From: Nitrososphaerota archaeon
GTDB taxonomy: Archaea > Thermoproteota > Nitrososphaeria > Nitrososphaerales > Nitrosopumilaceae
Direction of reading: 5' to 3'
DNA: 29,398 nt
NCBI GenBank assembly: GCA_016126025.1
Contig: JAEFDA010000075.1
Location: 1 to 29,398, forward strand
Part shown: positions 6,053 through 13,203 of the stretch, piece after piece
Layout of the letters: each line of letters starts with the position of its first letter
How positions within the stretch are numbered: the stretch's first letter is position 1
Notes under the pieces: model-generated
What the model was told of the DNA's origin: nothing
The model's input: the letters and a program-made list of their open reading frames with translations, nothing else
Databases searched by the model: none
Program-made: the position numbers and the translations under genes

Positions 6053-8164
6053 ATGAGTAGGCTTAGTATGGCTTTCGCCATAGTGTTTGCGTGCGGAGCC
6101 GCTCTGGGCGGAACTGCCATACAAGCACATGCCATCGAGTTTGAACATATGCTGGATTACGCCACATACGATTCAGCGACCGGTGAACTAGCCATTTATC
6201 TCGCAACGCCGATTGATCCATTTTCTGTAGATATCCATAATATAAGCATAGATGGTTGCATAGATGGTGGGTGCGCCAAGATTCCTTTATCAGATCAGGA
6301 TTCCATCGTTGTTGGAGACCGCAACGAATCTGTTGTAATTACGATCAGTACCAGTACCAAGAAGGCGTTGGACAGGCAGTACCCAACCTTGGTCCTCTAT
6401 CCCGGCGCTTTCAGGAGTACGGCGAGCGGATACATCAACAATTTTGAAGAGACTGTGGTAGTCATGCCAGGAGAACGCCCTGCGACTCTGCTCGACCGTG
6501 CTGAATATGCTGTCGAGTCGAATGAAATTATTGTGTATTTTACAGACGCAATTAATTCAACGTCTTTGGACCTTGGCAAGATCCATATTATCTCTAATCC
6601 ACGCTTTTCTCCGCCGCTAGGTTCAACCACGCACGATCCACAGCCCAAAATAAGTGACGGTGGAAAGTCGCTTGTGTTCGAGCCTTACCCGCATGATAGA
6701 GATGCGCTTTTGGCGGCCCATAGCTCAACCATTCAACTTTTGATAGGAACATACCGGAGTGAGTCGAGCGGAACCTTCAATGACGAAGAGACTACTCAGA
6801 TCATAGTCCGTGAAGGTCTTGGTTTGCTGGATCTGGACAAGGCGAGTCTGAGCGGGGCGAGTATAACCGGAGCTGACCTGAGTTGGGTGGACCTGAGCGG
6901 GATAGATCTGTCTGGAGCGGACCTGAGCGGGGCGAGTATTAGAGTGGCGGACCTGAGCGGGGCGAACTTACGCGGGGCGAACCTGAGCGGGGCGAACTTA
7001 CGCGGGGCAGACCTGAGCGGGGTGGACCTGGCATTTGCAGACCTGAGCGGGGCGAGTCTGCGTTATGCACAGATGCCCATGGCGGACCTGCGCTTTGCAA
7101 ACTTGGCCGGGGTGGACCTGAACGAGGTGGACCTGAACGGCGCAAACCTGACATTTGCTGATCTGAGCGGCGCGGACCTGGTTTGGGCTAATCTGACCGG
7201 AGCGAACCTGCTCTTTGCGCACTTGGATGTTGTGAATGGGCATTATGTGGACATGGGTAAGGCGAACCTAGCATTTGCCGACCTGACCGGAGCAGACCTA
7301 TTCTTTGCAAATCTGGATGAGGCAGTCCTGAGCGGCGCAAACCTGTCCTTTGCGTTTATGCCTTGGGCTGACCTGACCGGAGCGGATTTGTTTGGCGCAA
7401 ATCTGACCTTGGCGGACCTGTCTAGCGCGGACCTGATTGGTGCGAACCTGCACGGGACGAGCCTGGTTTGGACGGGCTTGTCCGCGGCGAACTTGTTTGG
7501 TGTGGATTTTAGTGGTGCGGACCTGACTCGGACGTACTTGAGCAATGCGGACATGCGCGGCGCGGACCTAAGCGGCGCTAGCGTGGGACTAAATCTACTC
7601 GGGGCGGACCTCAGAGGTGCGGACATGCGCGGCGCGGACCTAAGCGGTGTGGATTTTAGTGGGGCGTACCTGATCATGCAGGGTATGACCAAGGCGCATT
7701 TGGGCGGGTGGAACCTGGGTAGTTGGGTGGACATGAGATGGCTTGATTCTAATGGGGTGGACCTGAGCGTGGTGGACCTGTCTAGGATGCACCTGATCAG
7801 GGCAAGCCTGAACAGGGCTGATCTGAACGGGGCGAATGTGTTTGAGACGCATCTGGTCGGCTCGAATCCGTTCAGGGTGAATCTTGATGGGGCCGACCTG
7901 AGCGGGGCGAACCTAGGTTATGCAGATTTTCGTGGGATGGACCTGAGCGGGATGGACCTGAGCGGGGCGCGCCTGTACCATGCTGACCTGAGCGGGGCTG
8001 ACCTAGCAGGGTCGGACCTGACTAGGGCCGACCTGACTAGGGCCGACCTGACCAGAACAAACCTAACCGGGGCAATCTTCGGTTCGGCGGTCTTTGACGG
8101 AGCTGTAATGTGCAGGGATGCATACAGTCCAGACTATGACGGCGCCATAGTGGTGGATTGCTGA
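6053..8164 (+). CDS. Secreted giant pentapeptide-repeat protein
   Basis: The predicted product has 703 residues. A Sec-type signal peptide comes first (RLSMAFAIVFACGAALGG, cleavage likely after AHA at residue 27). Next are two related ~100-residue segments (LDYATYDSATGELAIYLATP and LDRAEYAVESNEIIVYFTDA), which look like beta-sandwich repeats of archaeal surface proteins. From about residue 258 to 682 there are some 85 consecutive pentapeptides of the A(D/N)LSG type, which fold into a square right-handed beta-helix. A short Cys-containing tail ends in VVDC. Qnr/MfpA-type pentapeptide proteins are about 200 residues and cytoplasmic, so this is something else: probably an extracellular rod or adhesin, by inference. 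The gene is less GC-rich than its neighbours. Its 15-base DNA repeats could expand or contract. Confidence 0.9.
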   Translation: MSRLSMAFAIVFACGAALGGTAIQAHAIEFEHMLDYATYDSATGELAIYLATPIDPFSVDIHNISIDGCIDGGCAKIPLSDQDSIVVGDRNESVVITISTSTKKALDRQYPTLVLYPGAFRSTASGYINNFEETVVVMPGERPATLLDRAEYAVESNEIIVYFTDAINSTSLDLGKIHIISNPRFSPPLGSTTHDPQPKISDGGKSLVFEPYPHDRDALLAAHSSTIQLLIGTYRSESSGTFNDEETTQIIVREGLGLLDLDKASLSGASITGADLSWVDLSGIDLSGADLSGASIRVADLSGANLRGANLSGANLRGADLSGVDLAFADLSGASLRYAQMPMADLRFANLAGVDLNEVDLNGANLTFADLSGADLVWANLTGANLLFAHLDVVNGHYVDMGKANLAFADLTGADLFFANLDEAVLSGANLSFAFMPWADLTGADLFGANLTLADLSSADLIGANLHGTSLVWTGLSAANLFGVDFSGADLTRTYLSNADMRGADLSGASVGLNLLGADLRGADMRGADLSGVDFSGAYLIMQGMTKAHLGGWNLGSWVDMRWLDSNGVDLSVVDLSRMHLIRASLNRADLNGANVFETHLVGSNPFRVNLDGADLSGANLGYADFRGMDLSGMDLSGARLYHADLSGADLAGSDLTRADLTRADLTRTNLTGAIFGSAVFDGAVMCRDAYSPDYDGAIVVDC

Positions 8165-8170
8165 TGGCTC

Positions 8171-8218
8171 GGTACATCTTCGTGACCTTAGAGATTGGTC
8201 AGGTTACGAAGATGTACC
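8171..8218. terminator. 18-bp inverted repeat just after the pentapeptide gene
   Basis: GGTACATCTTCGTGACCT (8171-8188) pairs with AGGTTACGAAGATGTACC (8201-8218), 17 of 18 positions, around a 12-base loop. It begins 7 bases after the stop codon. No T-run follows. It could be a terminator or processing hairpin, or an inverted repeat left by a mobile element. Confidence 0.5.
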
Positions 8219-8384
8219 AGTTCTGGTCAGGCCATGAATCAGGCCTGCTAATGCGACTGGCCCACATGCCCATCCGGGCCTAGCCCAAGCGTGCCTTTTT
8301 GATTGTCAACGGCGAAATGCTGCTGAAACGGCGTACACGACCCGGTCAGGCACCCCCGACATTTGGAATATGAGCGCCGCACAA

Positions 8385-8392
8385 TACATATT
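8385..8392 (+). promoter_or_regulatory. TATA-like box of the 42-aa zinc-finger gene
   Basis: TACATATT is centred about 25 bases before the ATG at 8414, matching the leaderless spacing seen at the other genes. Confidence 0.45.
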
Positions 8393-8413
8393 GGATACGC
8401 CGGTCTTCCAGAC

Positions 8414-8542
8414 ATGGTGGACTGTTCGGTCTGTGGAGAGCGGTTTGCCAACGATATCAGGTTCCTCAACCACATGATGGAGAAGCACGGGTTTAGAAGC
8501 CCCAATGTAGACAAACCAGACCGAAACAGTAGGGGATATTGA
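8414..8542 (+). CDS. C2H2 zinc-finger mini-protein (42 aa)
   Basis: The gene encodes 42 residues beginning MVDCSVCGERF. One classical finger fills most of it: Cys4-x2-Cys7-x12-His20-x4-His25, with a large hydrophobic residue (Phe11) and a Leu (Leu18) at the positions expected for the finger core. A basic/polar tail follows (KPDRNSRGY). The exact C2H2 spacing plus a TATA-like box 25 bases upstream make a real gene likely despite its size. A protein with the same finger spacing is encoded at 22917-23096. Single-finger C2H2 proteins of archaea are thought to bind nucleic acid or protein; the target is unknown. It lies alone between the pentapeptide gene and a long gene-free stretch. Confidence 0.7.
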   Translation: MVDCSVCGERFANDIRFLNHMMEKHGFRSPNVDKPDRNSRGY

Positions 8543-9663
8543 GGTGAATGCTCACGCTACAAGCGTGTGGGTGTAACTGATCAGACCGCGCATACCGTTC
8601 CGCCAGCACTCCGGTTGACGGTGCCAAAATACGGTTGTCGATCTGTCTCTCTAGCGGGATCCCCTCGTAGAATGTACGGACAATGCGAGGCCGGCGCGGA
8701 GAATCACGCTGTCGCATATCGTATCGATACTGCGCGGGGCGCTCACCCACCCGCACATGTCGAGGAACCACAGATCCACATTATCGAACGTCTTGCGGTC
8801 ATTAGAGGGCCGCAGCGCAGGCGCCGAATGGTGCCTGCCGAAGGCGCACAAACCGGGACGCCAGAGTCCCGCCGGCTGGGAACCGGTGGACAGACCCGGA
8901 GTGGCGGTTTTGGCCGGAACGGGCCGGGGCCGCCCAATGCTGCCAAGCTGTGCGTGGGTGATTACGCATAACCTCTATTACAAGAGCAATTGGCTGCCGA
9001 CCTCTGTCACGCAGTATGCCTGAGCGCGAGCAGAGTGAGCGGACAATAGTGGATTACGGACTCAAAAACACACGATACACACTGCGGGAACGACACGCAC
9101 GATAGATACAATTGGTTGGATGCGGCGACCCCATAAAGGCGCCGATACTAGGCAAGACCACCATGACAGCATGATCGGCGACCGGCCGCCCTGCCGCAAC
9201 GACGCCACGCGCACCGCCCATACAACATGGACCCCCGGTCCGCGGCAGAGGTAGCCGGCTGTCCCGTAGACCCCGGCACCCGTGCGAGATCTATCGTCAA
9301 GCTCCGCCAATGCCCCGACTCGGCAGTGGATGCCGCCGGAGGCGAGTCATTCTGAGAACAGGACACCGGCCGGGTCGGCAGAGTAGAACGAGCGGGCCCG
9401 CCGCGCGCCCACATGGCGCCTTCTGCCTGATAGCGTACACATCCAGCATTTCCCAAGGCACGCCAGCATTCCACCCTGCAAACGGCGGGGCGGCACGTCC
9501 CGCACAAGATCCGCCGTCGGCAGCACACAGCAGGGCAGCCGCACCCATGCGGGATCTGCACATATGCCGGCATGCCTGCGTGGACTACAATTAATTTGTA
9601 TAATACCAAATTTTAGCATCAAACTAATACCAAAACGAAAAATACGCCGGCCATAAACAAAAA
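8543..9663. other. 1.1-kb region without a credible gene
   Basis: Several frames are open in the GC-rich parts, but their peptides are dominated by Arg, Pro, Gly and Cys in the manner of chance frames, and frames on the two strands overlap. On minus near 8690-8830 one stretch (DNVDLWFLDMCGW) looks slightly protein-like and changes frame downstream, so a decayed gene is possible. The last 100 bases (9570-9663) turn AT-rich and carry the 10-base direct repeat TAATACCAAA at 9601 and 9625. I found no tRNA, rRNA or CRISPR pattern. Confidence 0.4.
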
Positions 9664-9671
9664 GATTTAAA
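9664..9671 (+). promoter_or_regulatory. TATA-like box of the radical SAM gene
   Basis: GATTTAAA lies about 32 bases before the ATG at 9700, predicting a very short leader of around five bases. Confidence 0.5.
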
Positions 9672-9699
9672 GGAAAATGAAAGGCCAAGCACTCTGACG

Positions 9700-11424
9700 A
9701 TGCCCAAACCCAAGATCGTCCTCACCGCTGATCGTACACTCATGTCGCCGTACCGCCACATATCACTGGCCACATTCTTTGGGTGCGCCCCGGCCATAGA
9801 CCCTCACCGGGACAAGAGCAGCATCTGGTACAAGATCCTCAAGAACCAGGTAACGCCAAAGGTGCTCTTCGACTTTATCTGCAACTACATCCCGCACACC
9901 AACGGCGTGGCCAACTACGCGCCCTACGGCCTCCGCAAGGTGGAGGCCGGCCTGCTCCGGGACGGCTTCTCCCGGGACGAGGTGGTGGTGGCTCACCCCA
10001 ACCACATCGAAAAGTTCATCGGACCCGAGACGGAGGTGGTGGGAACATACGAGATGGACCCGCTGGGGATGGGTCCGGTCACGATGACCTTCACGTATGG
10101 CCGCAAGCAGACATCGTACGACGAGTACTACAACACGCAGCTGCACCAACGCATCAACGAGGCCAAGAAGCAGACCGGCAGCAACGCCAAGGTGATATCC
10201 GGCGCCTCGGGGACGTGGCAGTACAACTACGCTCCCGAAAAGATCAAGGAGTTCGGCATCTACGCCATACTAGAGGGCGAGCTGGGGGGAATCGCCCCCG
10301 AGATAGACGGGCACGCGGGCAAGTTCTTCAGGTATCTGATGGACGGCCAGTTTGAGAACATGGACCCCTTCCGCAAGAGGGCCGACTTCAAGGTGAACAT
10401 AAAGGAGTTTGAGCGCGACGGCGAGAAGCACTACGGCCGATTCGTGAACTTTTGGGACAGGCCCGAGCTGGACGAGATCCCCGACATCATAGAGCCCAGC
10501 ATGCACGGGATGATAGAGGTCATGCGGGGATGCGGCAGGGGATGCAAGTTCTGCGACGTCACGCTCAGGTCCCTGAGGTACTACCCGCCCGAGAAGGTGA
10601 AGCGCGAGATAGAGGTGAACCTGAAGAGGGGCGGCTCCAAGTCCGCCTGGGTGCACAGCGACGACATCTTCGTGTATGGAATGGACCCCCGGACCGCCAA
10701 GGGCATGGAGCCCAACCGGGATGCCCTGGTGGAGCTCTTCACGGCCATCATGTCCACGGGAGTGCAGCACACCAATCCGACCCACGGCACGCTGGCCGGC
10801 GCCATCGCCGACGAGCGCCTCATCCCGGAGCTGTCGTCGATAATCCGGGCGGGCCCCGAAAACCTCATCGGAATACAGTGCGGCTTTGAGACCGGCAGCC
10901 TCAGGCTCATAGACAAGTACGCCGACAGGAAGCTGGCGCCCTACGCCCCCGAGGAGTGGCACTGGGTGGTGAAGGAGGGCGTAAAGACGCTCAACGAAAA
11001 CTACTGGGTGCCCGCGTTCACGCTGATAATGGGCCTGGACAACGACGAGACGCCGGAGGACTCCTGGGAGACCATACGCCTGCTGAACGAGCTGGAGCAG
11101 GAGCAGCCCGAGTCCATGTTCACCGCCACGCCGCTGACCTTCGTGCCCATCGGCCTCCTGGAAAAGTCCGAGTTCTTCAACATAGGCAACGAGATGGACC
11201 CCGCCCAGCTGGGCGTGATGTACAAGACCTGGCAGCACAACTTCAAGTACGGCATACAAAAGTTCATGACGAAGACCGGCGGCAAGGGGCCCCAGAGATA
11301 CCTCTTCAACATGATAGCCAGGAGCCTGGGCGGCGTCCCCCTGGGGGCGATGGAAAAGTACGCCCGCCGCACCAGCCGGGAACACGAGAGGGTCATAGAA
11401 AAGATACGGGCAGAGTACTGGTAG
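9700..11424 (+). CDS. B12-binding-type radical SAM protein
   Basis: This 574-residue protein carries the radical SAM cluster motif Cys278-GRG-Cys282-KF-Cys285 (CGRGCKFC). The motif binds a [4Fe-4S] cluster that cleaves S-adenosylmethionine to a radical. The ~200 residues before it resemble the cobalamin-binding half of the COG1032-type enzymes, although I do not see a clear cobalamin-His motif. Later GIQCGFETGSLRLI and LIMGLDNDETPEDSWETI are typical of the TIM-barrel end of this group. Such enzymes methylate or couple unactivated carbons in lipids, cofactors and RNA. In archaea some act on membrane tetraethers (ring formation), so a lipid role is possible but is only inference. The gene stands alone and faces a convergent gene. 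Confidence 0.85.
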   Translation: MPKPKIVLTADRTLMSPYRHISLATFFGCAPAIDPHRDKSSIWYKILKNQVTPKVLFDFICNYIPHTNGVANYAPYGLRKVEAGLLRDGFSRDEVVVAHPNHIEKFIGPETEVVGTYEMDPLGMGPVTMTFTYGRKQTSYDEYYNTQLHQRINEAKKQTGSNAKVISGASGTWQYNYAPEKIKEFGIYAILEGELGGIAPEIDGHAGKFFRYLMDGQFENMDPFRKRADFKVNIKEFERDGEKHYGRFVNFWDRPELDEIPDIIEPSMHGMIEVMRGCGRGCKFCDVTLRSLRYYPPEKVKREIEVNLKRGGSKSAWVHSDDIFVYGMDPRTAKGMEPNRDALVELFTAIMSTGVQHTNPTHGTLAGAIADERLIPELSSIIRAGPENLIGIQCGFETGSLRLIDKYADRKLAPYAPEEWHWVVKEGVKTLNENYWVPAFTLIMGLDNDETPEDSWETIRLLNELEQEQPESMFTATPLTFVPIGLLEKSEFFNIGNEMDPAQLGVMYKTWQHNFKYGIQKFMTKTGGKGPQRYLFNMIARSLGGVPLGAMEKYARRTSREHERVIEKIRAEYW

Positions 11425-11518
11425 CAGTTTGGAGTTTGGTTCACGCGCTGCCATGGCGCAGTTTGGAGACACCTGTTGATGCTATTCTGAGCGACTCTAC
11501 GGCGAGCCCCGGCAGCTG

Positions 11519-11539
11519 GCGCGGGTACGGTTCCCGCGC
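11519..11539. terminator. Hairpin between convergent genes
   Basis: GCGCGGG (11519-11525) and CCCGCGC (11533-11539) form a perfect 7-bp stem with a 7-base loop. It lies in the 151-base gap between two convergent genes, where a two-way terminator is plausible. Confidence 0.4.
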
Positions 11540-11575
11540 TTTATGTCGCAGATTTTTGGACAAGGCTGGCGGGAA

Positions 11576-12802
11576 TCATGCCGTACCCAGATACCTGCCT
11601 ACGATGCCGCACGTCTTGTACTTTTTCCCGTATGGGTGTATGCGGCCTTCGAACCTGCTGCCGATCGGGTAAAGACTGCTGCCGACGGTGGTGGCGATGC
11701 GGTATGTCTTGCGCGTGTTTGTACCGTAGGCGATTATGTCGCTGCCGCGGTGTTCTGTAACCTCGAACCTGTCAAAGAAGAGCTCGGTAAACTGCAGGAG
11801 TGTGTCGGCGGTCTTTTTGTCGGTGACGGTCTCCTTGACGAACTCTTCCACTATGGTGGCTCCGGTCGCGGGGTTTATCCATTCCGCAAGAAACCACGTC
11901 ATGTGCTGCTTGAACGCGAGCGTGTCGTTCAGACCCGCCGTATTGTAGGGGCAGCCCTTGCGTTCTGCCTCAAACTCGCTGCGGTACTTTGCAATGGCGT
12001 ACGCGGTCATGGCCTCAAACGGATCAGCGATGACATCCCCCTCCTTCACCTCCAACCCGCCGCGTTTGAATATGCTGTTGTTCGGGCGGCGTGGCAGTGG
12101 CGCGTCAAGGGGCATGCCGATCATAGCGAGTCCGGGCTTCTGTTCGCGCCCCCGGGACGGCCCGGCCTGTTTTTTGCCGCCCACGACGCGGGAACGGCCC
12201 GCCCCGCTGTCCGTGGAGACATCCTGATCAAACGTGATATTCCAGCCCGTATGCTTGGCCACTATGCGCTTGACGTCCGACGCCATGGTGACTACCAGGC
12301 GGTCCCTGCCCCGGACTTCCCTGACCCCGACTATCAGGACGCCCATCCGGATGTAGACCTCCATGAATGCGTCGAACATGTTGGGGTCGTCGGGGTCCGT
12401 AAACTCCGGCTGAATGAGCGAGTCGTTAAGCACGCGCCGCGCCTTGCGGGTCGGCAAGTTGTCATGCTCTGCAACATACTTTAGCGCCCGGCGCTCGCTG
12501 CGTGACGCCTCGTCTAGGACTTCAGGTATGACATCTGCCATCACGCCGGCTATTTCCTCAATCAGCCTGCTTTTCTTCTTGCTCGGGTCAAGCTCCCATT
12601 CCAGCGCGATCCCCTTTACTATACTGGCCGGATACATGCGCAGGACATCCTTCATGTCTATCCTGGCCGGGAGCCGCACCTTTTTGGCCTCCTTGTAGGC
12701 GGCCCGCTCCTCACTAATGCTCTCGGCAAAGTCGGCCACCCCCTGTGGGCCGATCCGCTTGACGAGTTCGTCGAAGGCTTCCTTGAAGGGATCCAACGGC
12801 AT
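11576..12802 (-). CDS. Conserved-looking protein of unknown function (408 aa)
   Basis: I do not recognise this protein. It is soluble, without signal peptide or membrane segment. The first ~120 residues are charged and helical (LPARIDMKDVLRMYP, then KKKSRLIEEIAGVMADVIPEVLDEAS), with an even Leu/Ile pattern like a helical-bundle or winged-helix region. A low-complexity linker rich in Gly, Arg and Lys sits near residues 220-240 (GRSRVVGGKKQAG). The last 150 residues form another folded region (FLAEWINPATGATIVEEFVKETV). Domain order suggests a nucleic-acid-associated protein, but that is a guess. ATG at 12802 (MPLDPFKEAF) is chosen because the sequence upstream to the ATGs at 12844 and 12913 looks non-coding. 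It has no operon partner. Confidence 0.7.
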   Translation of the reverse strand: MPLDPFKEAFDELVKRIGPQGVADFAESISEERAAYKEAKKVRLPARIDMKDVLRMYPASIVKGIALEWELDPSKKKSRLIEEIAGVMADVIPEVLDEASRSERRALKYVAEHDNLPTRKARRVLNDSLIQPEFTDPDDPNMFDAFMEVYIRMGVLIVGVREVRGRDRLVVTMASDVKRIVAKHTGWNITFDQDVSTDSGAGRSRVVGGKKQAGPSRGREQKPGLAMIGMPLDAPLPRRPNNSIFKRGGLEVKEGDVIADPFEAMTAYAIAKYRSEFEAERKGCPYNTAGLNDTLAFKQHMTWFLAEWINPATGATIVEEFVKETVTDKKTADTLLQFTELFFDRFEVTEHRGSDIIAYGTNTRKTYRIATTVGSSLYPIGSRFEGRIHPYGKKYKTCGIVGRYLGTA

Positions 12803-12977
12803 GCCTGCCGTCCTGTCATAATTTGACTTTTCCGCAGATCTCATGTCCGCCCGGCGGGGTGCCGGGGCACGGCCTGCAGGGCAGAGACGCGGGCTGGCGG
12901 CCCCAGTCCCCACTCCGCTATTCTGGCCTGCGCCGGTTCTCCATACGCGGCGATGCGATCATGGTAGGGAGTGTGGA

Positions 12978-13145
12978 CAAATGAGAAGAATGCCCTGAAG
13001 TCCATAACACCCGCGTTTGCAGCAGAACCTGGCCGGCGGGGAGCAGATTACCCAGAGATCGCTGTCCAAGACGGCGGGCGTGAGCGATGTCACCATTCGT
13101 AACAGCGTCACCCTGATGCGGGATAACTTGGACATGTGGGAGTAG
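12978..13145 (+). pseudogene. 3' remnant of a TFB (transcription factor IIB) gene
   Basis: From 13023 to the TAG at 13143-13145 the plus strand reads QNLAGGEQITQRSLSKT, then AGVSDVTIRNSVTLMRDN. This is the ending of the second cyclin repeat of archaeal TFB, whose usual form is 'G..iTQ..la..agVtevTiRNr...l'. Upstream, the preceding part of the repeat (NEKNALKSITPAFAA) is in a different frame, so at least one frameshift has occurred. There is no N-terminal zinc ribbon or first cyclin repeat. The piece is 41 clean codons plus about 15 shifted ones, and no start codon precedes the clean part. It is best seen as the relic of an extra TFB copy. Confidence 0.6.
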
Positions 13146-13170
13146 CGGCGCCCCCAGCGTTCCAAAATTT

Positions 13171-13190
13171 CAAAAAGAAAAATGTTTTTT
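13171..13190. terminator. T-rich terminator of pstS (minus)
   Basis: On minus, 14-33 bases after the pstS stop, the sequence reads in T-runs (CATTTTTCTTTTTG). The opposite strand has a T6 run at 13185-13190, so the site may work in both directions. Confidence 0.5.
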
Positions 13191-13203
13191 GATTCGTTGT
13201 TAT

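Noticed and set aside
6939..7852. Several minus-strand frames opposite the pentapeptide gene
   Set aside because: Their repetitive Pro/Arg/Ser or Val/Gln peptides mirror the plus-strand repeats and they lack promoters.
6840..8080. Regular DNA repeats that might be a CRISPR array or satellite
   Set aside because: The 15-base periodicity has no unique spacers and keeps one reading frame; it is coding sequence for pentapeptides.
8567..8971. 134-codon open frame on plus
   Set aside because: Composition (Arg, Gly, Pro) looks like a chance frame, it overlaps other frames on minus, and no TATA box stands at a suitable distance.
9148..9609. 153-codon open frame on minus, rich in Cys and Arg
   Set aside because: No repeated Cys spacing, no promoter and low-complexity composition typical of non-coding GC-rich DNA.
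11424..11468. 11-base direct repeat GCAGTTTGGAG at 11424 and 11458
   Set aside because: Too short to mean much, one copy includes the stop codon, and no element lies between the copies.
12959..13165. 68-codon minus frame
   Set aside because: It is opposite the TFB remnant, which has a recognisable motif on plus.
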